Assembly (NCBI RefSeq): GCF_040115645.1
Contig: NC_089567.1
Span: forward strand, 434,001-498,000
From: Euwallacea fornicatus
Lineage: Eukaryota > Arthropoda > Insecta > Coleoptera > Curculionidae
DNA: 64,000 nucleotides
Direction: 5' to 3'
Positions 46,807 through 59,690 of the stretch are shown here, piece by piece. Under the pieces are notes generated by a model. It made no database searches. It was not told where the DNA came from and saw only the letters and a list, made by a program, of their open reading frames with translations. The position numbers and the translations under genes were made by a program. The first letter of the stretch is position 1; each line of letters starts with the position of its first letter.

Positions 46807-49800
46807 TACATCAATGATAATAAAACAATGTAACAAAATTATTGATAATTTTTGGGAAGTTTATACGAATGTAAATTGAGTTTGATGAAGAGCATGAGCG
46901 CATATAGTGTTGTGCTCCGCGTTCGTTGTCGTTGCCCGAATTGTGTTTAAATAGAGCATTTTCTGAATCTCATTTTCAAAGAATACGGACGCAAGATGTA
47001 AATATATCAGTCTTTAACCACATTGCTAAGACGACCAGGGGAATTATTGCCATAATTGCGCTAGTGCAATTACGACGATAATTGCACTAGTGCAAATTAC
47101 CGCCGCAATTCGCCATTGATTACTCCAGCGTAACAATGAAAAACCGATATTACATTGTTGAAATGTCGAATTTGACAGATGAATGAAATTCCCGTAAAGT
47201 AGCGTTAGCGTTAGCTCCAGCCTTTTTAAGATCTTTAATTATGCCGTATGAACGCAGTGTATGTAAGACAAGAATTGTCGGCAAAAATGAGGTTGTTAGG
47301 GATTGTTTACCACGCCAATGACATCAACAATAGGAGAGCTCGTGCCGCATTCCAAAGACCGTCCGCGGTTTGTCGTGTGGGTGATCACGTGCTGCCCGTG
47401 TCACACCGAGCGGCCTCCAGATCCATTGTTTCAAATTCCTGGTCGGAATGGCCCTAATTATCTCGGAAACGCGCAGAGATAGATATCTCTAAAGCAGCGA
47501 GCAAAATGCTTCCTTAAACGTGATGATAACGGATGAAAAACTGTTATGTTTAGTAGTATCGCATTGTTTAGATCTAAGGAAATATCTTTACATTACAATT
47601 TAGGCTGTGCTATTGTGGTCTTTGGCTCTAATGGGAACATGCTTTGTGCTATCTCTTATCGGCAAAATTACATTTACTGGAAATCAAAACTTAAGATTTT
47701 CGTATGGTCCCTTCGGAACCAATGCCTGATTAGGATGGTATAACTCCAACTAGCGGACTCTGGCCTCCCTCGTCTGACTGGGAATCGCCGGCCCTTCAGG
47801 TCGGACCGGAAACCCCCCATCGGAGAATCCCGATAGTCCAAGTCTCGGCATTGGATAGAGCTGCTGCAGTAGGCTGTTTGAGACTGATACACTTAGTATT
47901 AGTTTTTGACCGTGTACAACATATATTTTCTGGTTCCACACGTGTGTGGTACCAAACTTGTGTGCAATTCAACCTCAAACACCTCGTGCCTTACTAACAA
48001 TGGTGTCAAAAGTTATCAAAAATTTCTGTTTTACAAGCAACTGTCCACTGACATTTGTTAACATACTTTTGAATCACCCTGTATATTTTGACCATTTGAA
48101 GAATTGCTGGGCAACGATGTTAGAATGTAATTAACTACCTATTCTACATCTTATACAAAATAATGGTGCCTGTGCAATTATCAGAGGAAATTAACTGAAT
48201 GTCACGTACAAGCTCTACTATGTCTACCAGGTACTTATTAACTATCGTTTGATTTCACATTTTTCTATTATATTCATTATTATAGGAGCAACGCAGTCTA
48301 TATAATTATCTAGAAGGTGCTTAGAAGTCGTTGAAACTTTCATAAATGGCGCAAAGCTATAAATAAAAATGGAGGCAATAATGGGGCGTTTTGGTGATTT
48401 GGATCTTTATGCTTATAATAACCAAGAACTTTGAATTGGAAAAATTGATGTGAGAAGTGATACGAAAAGTGTAAGACTTTTTTATTTTCTCATATGCAAA
48501 TTTGAAATTTGGGAGGGCGGGAGCAAGCATATTGTACGGGACGATGAGATTTAGACTTTTTTTACACGAAAATCTCATATTCCATCCAAAGAGGTAGAAA
48601 AACTTCGATCCTTGAGATGTATTTAGTTACGAAAACCGCATTTCGATATACGTCACTATTTTAGGGATACCGGCAGTTTTTGGAAAACTTCAATTGTTGA
48701 AAGTGTTTGAAAATCTGCTGAACGGACTTTATGCCCAAAGCAGTTTTTTTTTAAATGATTTCAGTCGAGATCGCAGTTCAGTTCGACGTCATTACAACCA
48801 AGTAAGAATCACTTTCGAACGTAACTGGTAAATCCGGGATATTAAGGAGTTCGCAATCAGTTCAGGATATCAAACAGTTTCTAATAAATCCGGAATATCA
48901 GGGAGTTTCCAACATAGTCCAAGATATGAAAGCAGAGTAACATAACAGTAACTTACACCTGATGTAACTGCCTCCAGGGGCAATCTGACTTGCGGACAGT
49001 AATTGCTACTGGCGTGGTAATTATAAGAAGACATGTTAAGATGGTCTGATAATTATTTGTCGCCATCAGTTGGCATATCTGAACATCGCACCCGTTATAT
49101 TACACTTAAAACAGGTTAGTTCAGGTTAACGTCTTAGCTGATAATTTGATAGGTTTAGGGCCACACATAAATATCACCTTTAGCTCATAAAACGTAAACA
49201 AATATAATTTTCTCATAAGCTATTCATAGTTACGATTGTCTGTTGTATAAGCATTAAGAGCTATAATCTGTGCTAATTGCTCCGATCGTAAATCGATGCA
49301 TTTATTGCAGTGTTTATTTACTGCGTTGAATTATAATGATTTGTAAAATAGTCATTCTTTTGCGTAGTGTTTCATAGACAAATCATTATGCAAAGCTGCG
49401 TAAGAAGAGTAGCTTTCAATTAAATGCTGCGTTATTTCGCCTATAAAACGATGTGTAAATTTGACCGTTATGAATTACCCCATTCCTCGTAATTCAGACT
49501 ACAATGTAGTTCGTTCTTGCTGCATACAAATGCATAGCGATCAATCAAAATATAAAGAAAATGTCATTGGCCACAATATTATGATTAGTAGTTGGCCTGA
49601 TAATTGCCTGAAATGGCGAAGAAAGCACGACTTTCAATCCGCCTTGTAACCATATCCAATTAGAGATTTAAATCTCAACGTTCTACAGGTCAGGTACAGC
49701 AGCAGCCAAAAAAGATTAAATACTCTAGTCATCACAATATATTGAGACACTGTGGAGCACCGTACCATACAATGCCGAAGACAAAAACACCATTAGATGG

Positions 49801-50278
49801 TACCAAACAGGCGACTCATTGTTCTACGGAACAATCTAATAGAAGAAAATCATAACTTAAAAATTTACCAATGTAATTTATTATTATGTCAAGTTGCGTG
49901 GACTGCTAGTCGATGGCAGATAACAGCCGAAGAATAAATCATTTGCCCGTATCTTATTTGATAAATGCGCTGCCGTGAGAGACCCGAGTGGCCCCACGGT
50001 AGCCCTTGTTCCTATTAAGGCTTATCTCCACCAGTTTCCAGTGTGGAAACAAAATGTAATTTAGATGTTTTTCTTCTGTGGGGCCAATTTAATCGTTTTT
50101 ATATACAACCGGGCAGTAACGTACAATTTGTCGCGCTTATTCGAGGGCGGAAAGTGGAAGGTTACCGCACTGGAAGCGCCCAATCCCCCTGAAAGCAGGG
50201 TGGTACCTTGTTTTACTGCGCGCCCTTTTAAGGAAACATAATTTCTAAGCTACACCGCGTGACATAGAAAAGAGAACA
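46807..50278. other. Long stretch without a supported gene
   Basis: Contents seen: two close palindromes at 47063-47096, including TTGCACTAGTGCAA; overlapping minus-strand frames in a GC-richer patch at 47670-47980 with no recognised domain; a loose repeat of a TAAATCCGG.ATAT..GGAGTT motif at 48830-48945; and a short match to the Tc1 end of the 31-kb element at 50257-50278. No gene is supported. Confidence 0.4.
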
Positions 50279-50826
50279 CACTGTTGTTATATACGAGATG
50301 ATTTCTTCTCTGCCGATTCCAATACCAAAAGTTCCTATTAACATATGGTCGCAACGGCTCCGTTTAAGAGATACAGAGTGTTTAAATTTAAATTTGGTTT
50401 CCTGTGAATATTTTTGGACACAGATGAGTCAATCGGATGAAATTTAATGTTCGCGGCTTTTTTATGATGCAAAACCCAAATGTTATCTTAGTTTTTGTTT
50501 ACTGATAGAGGGCGCCACGTACAGAGTTTCATCACGTGTAAATTGTCCCTATTTTTTTTGCCCCACACTGTAGGTCACTTTTGCATTAAGGGCATTATTG
50601 TACATGTAGTTTTATTCAAAAAAGTACCCTTGGGGAATATCTACTAAATTTCATCCGATTGACTCATCTGTGTCCAAAAATATTCACAGGAAACCAAATT
50701 TAAATTTAAACACTCTGTATCTCTTAAACGGAGCCGTTGCGACCATATGTTAATAGGAACTTTTTTATTGGAATCGGTCAGAGATTCATCCCTCGAAATA
50801 TCTGCACGTAGTTAATTAACACCCAG
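50279..50826. repeat. MITE with perfect 120-bp inverted arms
   Basis: Positions 50327-50446 are exactly the reverse complement of 50645-50764, judged base by base; weaker pairing extends outward to about 50300 and 50790, where the reversed right end reads ACTGGGTGTTAATT. The loop is 198 bp. Inside the arms is CAGAGTGTTTAAATTTAAAT, the end motif common to other elements here. The left border abuts a Tc1-type end (GTGACATAGAAAAGAGAACA). No coding capacity. Confidence 0.8.
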
Positions 50827-52794
50827 TATATCTGAAAAGCTGTTTATACTGTTTAAGAAGGATCTATAATGAATCCGGAAACGGACAACCTATCTAGGAC
50901 TACATCAGGTAAATTGGGGCAAAGTTTTTCCATTTTGAATTGTTGGAAACTTTCGGAGGCAGTCGAAAAAAACTGAGACGAGACATTCGGTAAATATCTG
51001 CGTGAAATAGGGGTAGAAAATGAGGGCCACTGCAGTCTCTACCGAGGGAGAATTGAAGATATTTCAAAGCGTACGTTGCTGATGCGTTTTGAATGGAAAA
51101 TGGAGCGGGAGCGAAGTGCGAGATGAAGTGAGTGAGGTGCAAAAGCGTAGTGAAGGAGATTATGGCGAAGAAAGTCGTGGAGGAAATTCTTGCGATTCTC
51201 CATCAGCAGAATATCATTTCAGTTTTCTTTAGGAGCTTCATTGGCGGTAGCCAGCGTCGAAATGAGAAAATATCGAATGTAAATGCACAACCATCTCAGA
51301 AACACTCGATATCAGCTACCAGTCCCACTCTCAATGTTCTAGTTCAGGTTAATTAAATACATAAATGCCAATAATTATACATTATTATTTCAATCCACTT
51401 ATGACCCGTTATTTTCATGCAAATTGTTATAACATTAAAACGATAATCTATTTCTCGATACATCTATAGTCTCGGTAAACACCTGCACACCAATAGCTCT
51501 CGGCAGGAAAAAAGCTTCCTTTCTCTATTCTTCTTCGTAGGTTAAAGAAAAATCGCCTTCGGCCCTAACTGAAGAACTACATTTTTAAGTCTCTAAATTA
51601 AATACCCCGATTAGTGAGCAGTATTTATACCCGATCTAATGGCTTTAAGCATTTATTATTGGTCTAGACATTTTAATTACCTCTATGAGTTTGTACATTT
51701 TATTAAAGGTTGTCTTTAATTGGTTTGATTTTTATTTGATTGGTTTTATATCGACCAAGCTCCTACCACTGCGGACGGATATGGCGTAACCAATATGTAG
51801 GCATACACGAAAAGGTTAATAGGGTATAAGTAGTGCTGGTTGTAAAATATTAATAATTGTACCTTGTTTTCAAGATTTATCGAGAATTGTTACCGTGTTA
51901 TTTATAATAATTTTAACTATGGTATGCAAGTGCACCAGTAAATCACTGGCATTGCTACAATAAGGTATGAATTCAGGGTCGCCTTTCAGAATAGAAATTC
52001 ATAGAATTGACGTTATTTAATGTACTTTTCAGGGGTATATGAGAATTGATAAATGTTCCAGGCTCTGAGAAAACAATGAAATAACACCAAAACTACATTA
52101 AAAATGGAGAATTTTATGGCTAAAATATGTGCCAGCATGCTTTGATAGAGGCTACAGATGGTTACCCTGTTTTAACTTATTTAAAGCTTAATTCGATAAA
52201 TTTGGTCAATGTATGTACATTTCGCATTAATTTTATGGTTTCGCGGTAAAACCATCATTTTAGACAGTTTTAATCCATTTAAATGCTTTTCCCAATTGAA
52301 ACTTATACCAACCCTAGTTTGACAAATTTTAGCCCTTGGGCAGCACTCTTCATGATTAAGAGTGCAAATACTGCTTTCATTTCCTTCAGAGTACTCTATT
52401 CTACTTCTAAGAGAACAAAGATTGCTCTCATATCGCCGAGAATGCAGAGAGTGCTTTTGTCGCGTTTAGAATACTCTATTGTACTCTCTACTCCTCAGAT
52501 TACCGAATAGGACCTTTGCTCTAATTCTAGGAGATCATATACAAATAGCAATGACTCAGGAACACATTAAATTTGAAGTAATTTAACTTGAGGGAAATGA
52601 ATCGAGAAGTTGAGGGAAATGGGAATGTAGGTTATATCTGCAAAGATCTTACATGCGAAGGATGCTCTTCATGTTCCCTTATTTATTTAAGGGCCGATTT
52701 AGGGTCTCTCTAGGAGAACAACTTGGCAGAAAAAAATAGATAAAAATGACTCTATTACCATAAAATTGATATGTTCAAACTCCTTATACATCTA
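50827..52794. other. Unannotated stretch
   Basis: No gene supported. A GAGCG/GAGTG-rich patch (51085-51150) resembles 33.2-33.4 kb in composition. The rest is AT-rich without recognisable features. Confidence 0.35.
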
Positions 52795-53248
52795 CAGAGT
52801 GTTTCAATTGTAACCTGTATAACTTTGATAACGTATTAAACGTCCAAAAATAACATGAACTTGTTAGATAAACCAAAATACAATAAGGTTTCCTTTAGCA
52901 GATATAGGGGGTTCAAATTTAATTTAAAAATGGAAAATATTAATTTTGTTGAAAAAGGGCTAGATATTCTTAATGAAATTTTGGAATTGTTAAAAGACAT
53001 TTGAATTATTTTTTAAAAACCGTTATTAAAAAAAATGTAACACCCTGTATCGTGGAAACAATACATTTCGGGACCTATTTTTTGTTATTTGGTTTTTTTA
53101 AGCTTATAGGAACTTTTTTCATAAAATGACCTAAGAAATCACCCTCTGAAATATTGCCGCGTCTTTTTTAAACACTCTATAAACTGATATTATATTTGGT
53201 CGTTCAATACACTATTAAAGTTATGCGAGTAAAATCTGAAATACCCTG
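52795..53248. repeat. MITE, 454 bp, with nested element ends
   Basis: Flanked by TA (52793-52794, 53249-53250). Left CAGAGTGTTTCAATTGTAAC and reversed right CAGGGTATTTCAGATTTTAC pair, and the similarity continues about 65 bp (CATAACTTTAATAG / TATAACTTTGATAA). Inside, CACCCTGTATCGTGGAAACA to CACTCTATA (53042-53179) is similar to the right half of the element at 32398-33131, so one element lies within or shares modules with another. Confidence 0.65.
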
Positions 53249-55234
53249 TATAGGTCTGAGACACTCAAATCTATCACCAGCCGCGTTATTGTTATGGAAG
53301 GGCGTAAATTAAGTGAAACTTAAGGTGACCATAGCTTAAGTAAATATAACTTAACGTAACTGCTACAATGGGTCTTAAAGGAGTCAATTTTAAGGCGTCT
53401 CACAGTTTCAAAGATTTAATTTTCCTAAGGCTGAGTGCAACGTCCTGAAGAGCTTGAGAACAGGTAAAATAAACTTGATGTGGGGTAATGATCTAGAAGA
53501 ATTGGATGTAGCATTCTTTCGTTTTAAGTGTTCTACCTCTTTTTGGCAAATGACGCAGTAACTCACGGCGGCGAACTCAGAAGACATGACATCGTTATGA
53601 TTTTTCATGTTTCATGTGCCTCGCTTGCCGCACATTTCTTAGGGCAATATGATGTGACAGTGGCACTAATACACGAAGGCCTTCTTTATGTGGATGCAGA
53701 GTTAGTATCTATCAGTGGAGTAAGTCGTTTTCGAGTATTTGTTGTGTAGACGCAACAGGTTTGCTCTTAACGATTAAGAAGGACTAGACGCAGCAGAAAA
53801 TTGCCGGCAAAATTTGGTCCGACTTTCTGGGTGCAAGGCTGCCACGTATTAGTACTCCAATGATGTCATTTTCTCGCCACAGATACGTTCTGCGCAGGCG
53901 CGACCAACGCATACATAAAATTAATGCTGTGGTGATAGCCAACGCCATAGATTGGTGTTTGTTCCTAACAAGGGGGAATAAACGGCAGAAAGGAACGCTA
54001 CATCCACTTCTTCTAAATCGTTGTCTTGTTTCCCCCCCGTCATAGACCATAAGCCTACCATTAGCACATTCCTTAAAAGTCAATTTATAACATATATCTC
54101 CCACTGTTGCTCCGGTAAGACATTGCAAATCAGTCTCAAAAAATGTGTAAGAAGAAAAAAAATCCCGGCAGGTGCAGGTGTATGCTGGCAGCTGAACAGG
54201 CCGCTTTCTTCCTGCTGATCTGGGTGTGACCCTACGGTAATGGACCGCAGGATTTCATCTCGCGGGTTATTTATAGGTACTGGAGCCGGAAATAAAGCAA
54301 CAACTTGTTTTATATTATGTTTTAGTTTGTGCTTTGGTGCAGGCAAACTTAAATTATTAATTTAAGATACTGGTGGGAAGGGAGCAGCCCGGCGTTTGCG
54401 ATTTATCTAAGGTGCAAAGGTGGTTCAACTTACACGTTACTTCTAGGAGAGGAAATATTGCATTGACTGTTTTAGATTTATATTATGAACTACACGTTTA
54501 TTATTTTATACTGGATTACTTATAGAAGTTGACAATCGAGCGTCGAAAAGCATTAATTTTTTTGTCGGATGAGCATGAAGGCGCTGGCGAGGTCGCCAGG
54601 AGTGTAAATATAACGAGCATGGAATATACATGATTATTACACTTGTAATATTAATATATAAAGTGTTGGCATTAATTTACGCCGAGCTAGAGAGAAAAGA
54701 ATAACCATTTCAGACCTATCTAACCTAAAGTGATTCTATAAGATGCGTGTGGTTCGACGGATACGAGATCTGTAAAATCACAATAACCATTGTTGGGTGC
54801 GTGCTTGTATTTTATTACGGGTTGCGGAATAAAACCCATTTATTAACGGCTTTTTATTAAGAAAACTCTCATCAAAAGTGAAATAATAAGTGTATCCCTT
54901 AAGTATTTTACTTAGAGCAGTAGAATTCAACGAAATATCGTATATGAAGCTACAGGTGCACGCTAAGGTCAAGCGGCAGCTCAAGGCGGCCACAAGAAGT
55001 TTCTAGTAGTTAGGCGTGATTAAGCAATTCCTATTTGACAGTTCAATTTACAGAACATAATTTTCTAATTAAAATTTCATCTTCTTAGCCAGATACATAA
55101 ATAAACGTTTATATGTTTACCGGTACGCAGATTTGATAAAAGACGTTCGAAAGGAATGAGAGATTTCGTACGAGATTGTGCTATATGGAAGATTTGTTTG
55201 GGTCTGGGTACCATATACTAGTTCAACGCGTATA
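53249..55234. other. Unannotated stretch, locally GC-richer
   Basis: 53500-54350 has several overlapping open frames on both strands (longest 114 codons, 53784-54128 minus) without any recognisable domain. The density of open frames fits locally higher GC content. A minus-strand TATAAATAA at about 54268 could be a TATA box, but no gene start follows that I can support. Confidence 0.35.
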
Positions 55235-55377
55235 CAGGGTTTTCCATCGAAAAAACTTTTCACCACAGTTATTTTGGATAATTGAAAAAATATCGCGAAG
55301 CGCCAAGAGACGTCGATTCTCTTCTCAAAGATGGCACATCATGACGTGGATTTTAAGTTTATTGCGATAACACCCTG
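55235..55377. repeat. Tiny MITE, 143 bp
   Basis: It begins CAGGGTTTTCCATCG after TA and ends CAACACCCTG-like (reversed right end CAGGGTGTTATCGCAATAAA). Both ends share an AAACTT a little further in. It ends about 80 bp before a transposase fragment. Confidence 0.45.
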
Positions 55378-55423
55378 TGTGGGAGTGCCATCAACTTTCG
55401 AATATCAAGTAGGACCGTAGTAA

Positions 55424-55454
55424 AATTTCCCCAATCTCAGTGATTGGGGAAATT
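55424..55454. other. Perfect 13-bp hairpin
   Basis: AATTTCCCCAATC and GATTGGGGAAATT flank a 5-base spacer (TCAGT). It lies immediately before a transposase fragment, so it may be part of that element and not an independent signal. Confidence 0.5.
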
Positions 55455-55690
55455 GTTGTCGGCCTATTGTGTATAGGTCGTCGAGGATTCATTGATTGGC
55501 TACCCAGGACACCTAATTTAACACCCATTGATTTTTTTTCATGAGACCACCTAAAATCAAAAGTTTATCTAACCCAACTGGATTCCCGGAAAGAATCAAG
55601 AAAACGGACAATTGAATAGTGTCGCCTAATCACCCATGAAGTTCTTGGAAATATTCGAAGAAATATGGAGCAATATTTATTTTATTGCAT
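55455..55690 (+). pseudogene. Mariner-like transposase C-terminal fragment
   Basis: The plus strand reads IGRRGFIDWLPRTPNLTPID, then FFS, a stop, and DHLKSKVYLTQLDS. This aligns with the last catalytic block of the family of the 38-kb element (IGRFGPIHYPARSPDL...LDFF). Frame is broken by stops. A run of 11 G follows at about 55698-55708. Confidence 0.7.
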
Positions 55691-57185
55691 GGATGTCAGG
55701 GGGGGGGGGGTAAATCATTTTGAATATTTAATTATTTAATTTCTTCTAATCGTTTGGATCGGTAGTTTGGACGTTATTTTTTTCAAAACTGGTGGGAAAA
55801 AAATGGGTATTACGTCAAAGAGAATTTTATTACTTTTAAAATGAGGGGTTGCGTGACCTATGGTCCCATTGGAAATTTCAAAGCTAATGGTATCCCCACA
55901 GAGGGGGTTGTTTCAATAAATTCGAAACCCGTGCCATCATGTGTCCCCTTCGAAAACAAAATCGACAATCTTAGTCGTTTTACGATATTTTTGCAATTGT
56001 GCAGAATAATTGTTTGAATAATTGTAATTGTAGAAATAATTGTAGAATGTTTTGAATGAAATACTCTGGAAATTTACCAGTGAGTTAAGTAAGAGGTACC
56101 TCTCCGGCTTAACTGGTCCAGTACCTGCGACTGCGCAAATCCTAGGTCATCTTACTGAAGAGAGCAAAAAATAAGTGCTTTTCAGGTATTTGAGCCAAAT
56201 TTTGAGTCTAGGTGTAGCGTTAGGACCCGCCAACTACAGAATGGTATTTTTTCAGGGATGTGCGAATGAGGAAATGAAAATACCCATTAACAAAAGTTTG
56301 TAAATCCAGACAGGATATTAAGATGGCTTACGAAGAGAATTCTGAGAAATTTCTCAGAGCAGTCTGCATGGAAATTATTATATTATTTTAATACATAAGT
56401 TAAAAAATTGTACATACCAGAAAATAACAGAAGCTGAAGAAGTTCATTCAAAACGAAGTCCTCGCCACGTATATCCGAAAAATACTGATTTTTTTAAATG
56501 AGTTTAGATACTTTGCAAGTTTTTTGTAGGGTATTAGGGAAAAAAGTTCAGGTTATGGACAAAAAGCTCATTTTCCAACCTTATTTAGCTCAACAACTAT
56601 TACACCAAAGAATTTTCCCATGATTTTTCATTAATTTTATATGAACATTAACCAGACAACCTCGACTTACATTTTGCAATCCTGGAATGACCATATAAAA
56701 TAAGTTTGATTAATTCATACGCAATGTGACATTTTCATAAAGTATGATTTATCTCAGGCTGATGCAAATATTAAGTCAATTAGACCAATTACGAGCGCAA
56801 CAGTTTTCGGAATTTTTCACCACAATGCATCAGGTGCAAAGCGAATAGTAATTACGGATTGATAAAATCTGCTTTAACAGACTTTATATATATCATTAGC
56901 AGTGAAATTGCTGAATAATAATGCGTTGTTAAGTTCCAAATATAATTCGAAGCAAAAGTAATTTGGTTCTGTATTAATAATGGACATAAATACTTCAAAT
57001 TCTTATAAATTCATGAATAATTATTAATAGACATACTTAACTATATCATGTATTGATGAATTAAGTCGACTGTTTAGTTACTCGCATTAAATCTGAAGTG
57101 TACACTCAATGAAGCTGAGCTAGAAACGAATCTCTGACTTGAAAATGGCACGCATTTCCGTTCTCATTGGTTTTACTATTAGAAG
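55691..57185. other. Unannotated stretch
   Basis: No gene or clear repeat recognised, apart from the poly-G run at its left edge. Confidence 0.35.
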
Positions 57186-57350
57186 CCTAATATTACGACT
57201 TTATGCTCCATTTTATTCCTAATTAACTGGAGCACCCCTAAGAGCGACTTAGATCTTGTTAGTTTAGTTAACTTTGAGTCAATTATGTGCAGGAAAATCA
57301 TCAAGTATGTTGAACCTGCAGGAAAATATTCTGTCAGCGCCATCTACTGT
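57186..57350 (+). repeat. Dispersed repeat, copy A
   Basis: About 165 bp similar to 63315-63504: both run TATTACGACTTTATGC.. through AATTAACT..AGCACCCC to the block CCTGCAGGAAAATATTCT followed by CAGCGCCATCTAC. No coding capacity seen. Family not identified. Confidence 0.6.
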
Positions 57351-57540
57351 GGATTTTTCGCTGTATTTCACCAAATTTTTTAAGAATGGTGCAGCAAGAC
57401 TTTCTTGCACATAATCGTCATATGTAAATATTTAAAACCTTTGCAAATTCGTGAACGCTTAATTATGCTCTAAAGTCTGTCAAAAGCAACACTGTTCGAT
57501 TATCCTTTCTGGTCTATTCTGTATGTGTGGGGGTGTGCAC

Positions 57541-57800
57541 AGGATCGACCTACAGTCAAGAGGAATGAAGATTAATGTAAATAGTCGTAAAAGAATTCTA
57601 AGATGATTAACGTCTATTACGTCTTTGTGCCTCATTCCATCTCTAAGTCTCATAGAACCGAAACCGGTCTTTGGGGTGCCTGAGTTAATTAAATGCTTAG
57701 ATTCAATGAGATATAACATTGTAAGAGGATTTAATCATCTCAGATTTCTCCTACGACTATTTACATTCACCTTCATTCCTCTTGGCTATAGGTCAATCCT
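57541..57800. repeat. Foldback with 70-bp arms
   Basis: 57541-57610 and 57731-57800 are inverted copies (shared AAGAGGAATGAAG, ATGTAAATAGTCGTA and GATGATTAA) around a 120-bp centre. The centre contains pieces of the dispersed repeat at 57.2 and 63.3 kb in both orientations (TATTACGTCTTTGTGCC direct; AAACCGGTCTTTGGGGTGC inverted). Confidence 0.6.
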
Positions 57801-59571
57801 GCGCATTGTCCAAACATTGACTTTACATACGTAGACGTTGTGGATGTTCATCCTTGAATGTGTGCGAATTTTTCATCATCGATTTTTCAGTAAATGCATC
57901 CGGTAATCGAGGTAGTAAAATGACCGGCCTGGTCACCACTCGTCACTATTTGATTTCTGTCTATTGGGTATTCTTGCACCTAACTTACGTCCTCCTCTAA
58001 AACGCAAATTCTATAGAATACAAGTTCTTAATCTAGTATCTTTCCGGTTTCTAAGTTCTGCTGTTTTACACTCGAGGACTCGATCGAGATGAAGTAAAAA
58101 AGACACAGCAGAGGGCGCTGGTAAGATATTTTCCTGCAGGTCCAATATATTCGTCGTTGACATTGCGAATCCCTGCCCCCGAACCGAAATGATATTTATG
58201 CAGTAAATCTGTTTCAGCTCTGATGAATCAATACAGCAGGTGAAGTAGATGAAAATCAAGAATAATACCTCCAGTCATGATGTTTTTCAACCAGACCTAC
58301 GTCGCTCGAATAAGCATTCTCATTCTTTCCCTTGGAAACTGCGTAATATGAACCGCTGGTACCCACTGTAGTACCCACTCTGGGCATGGACAATTGATAG
58401 CCACATTACCTACGCCTCCATTTTATTTTTCAACATAAGTTATTAAAATGGGGCAGGTAATAGAAAACCAATATATCAACTGGAGCTATAATCTCAAATT
58501 CCAATTGTGTAACTGATTCCTTGCATTCGCTTATATCAAAAGTCTATATCTCACGAACAGTGTTTATGGGTCAATCTTTGACACGTAGCTGTTGGGTGTT
58601 AACTGATGACGTCACGTGTCATATATGACTAAGATAAATGCTGGCAAGCATTATGTTGTTTCGACTGCTACTGTACAGGCACATTTCTTCGATTTGGTTT
58701 ATTGATGGTTCAGGAACTGGAGATGGGAGTGCCATATAAGGTACCCCAAGAAAAAATTATGTTAAGCAATACCCTGCGGTAAAATAGCATTCCAACGATA
58801 ATAGAATTTTTGCATAATCATTAGGAAACCTTTATACTTTTTTCAGTACTAAGCAGGACTTTAAATCGTACCTTTTAATTTACCATAATTTTTATCTCAT
58901 AATCTCTAACTACTAATTCTTGTGACACTCGGTACACAGCAAGCTGATATTACGAATAACCGATTGTAGTGTGCGTGATGATGGTTCTTGAATATAAATT
59001 AAAGATGGTGATACGCCAGATGAAAACCATTTGTTTGGCCTCTGTCTTGAATAAGAATTAATATATTTTCTATTATATTTTATAATCTTTATTCTAAGGC
59101 AGTCCAATCCAAAGTTATGATTAAGTTAACCTTAGATTAGTCCAGGTGTATTATTCATGCTTACGAGGGAATAATGGTGATGATCCACGTCTAAAATTGA
59201 GACAAAGAGCGCATATAAACGCGAGTCCAAACAATTGGTTTTTATTCTGTCTTCATAGTGTCTAAAATTTTTGAAATATTTAATTTAAAAGCAAATGCTG
59301 TAAACTTTGGGAAAGTTGTAATCGATTACAACGGCAGCCATGCTGTCAGCGGATTCAGAAACGAGAGAGAGAGGCGGGAAGATGGAGACAGGAGTAAGGG
59401 AGAGGGAGAAAAGCGAAAACAGAGAGAAAGAGAGACAAAGACGATGAGAGAGAAAAATTCTAAAATGATAAAAAATGTAAACTTTAAGGATGGATCGGCT
59501 ACTAACGTACTATAAAAATGTTTATTTGATCTAAGATAATTTGATAGCAGACCATACATTTTAAATAATTT
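57801..59571. other. Unannotated stretch
   Basis: Holds an inverted short copy of the CAGCGCC...CCTGCAGG block at 58111-58140 and a purine-rich run at 59357-59460 (GAGAGAGAG type). A perfect TGACGTCA overlapping CACGTG lies at 58607-58618, resembling a CRE plus E-box, but with no gene next to it. No coding gene supported. Confidence 0.35.
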
Positions 59572-59690
59572 GGCACTGTCACTGTCAATCTGCGTCACTG
59601 TCGTTCTTAATCTATGACACTGACACTGTCAATCTGCGTCACTGTCGTTCTTAATCTATGGCACTGACACTGTCAATCTGTGTCACTGTA
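59572..59690. repeat. Minisatellite, 44-bp period, about 2.7 copies
   Basis: ACTGTCAATCTG recurs at 59581, 59625 and 59669, exactly 44 bp apart, with units nearly identical (one A/G and one C/T difference noted). Each unit holds several CACTG sub-repeats. Confidence 0.85.

Noticed and set aside
47674..47978. Three overlapping minus-strand frames of 60-72 codons
   Set aside because: All three frames open at once suggests few stops from GC content. No known transposon or protein motif was found.
53784..54346. Minus-strand frames of 114 and 88 codons in a GC-richer region
   Set aside because: Frames overlap on both strands, have no recognised motif and no splice or start context. Kept only as an unannotated stretch.
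58607..58618. CRE overlapping an E-box
   Set aside because: A perfect TGACGTCA with CACGTG is attractive, but no gene is nearby and such sites occur by chance in 64 kb.
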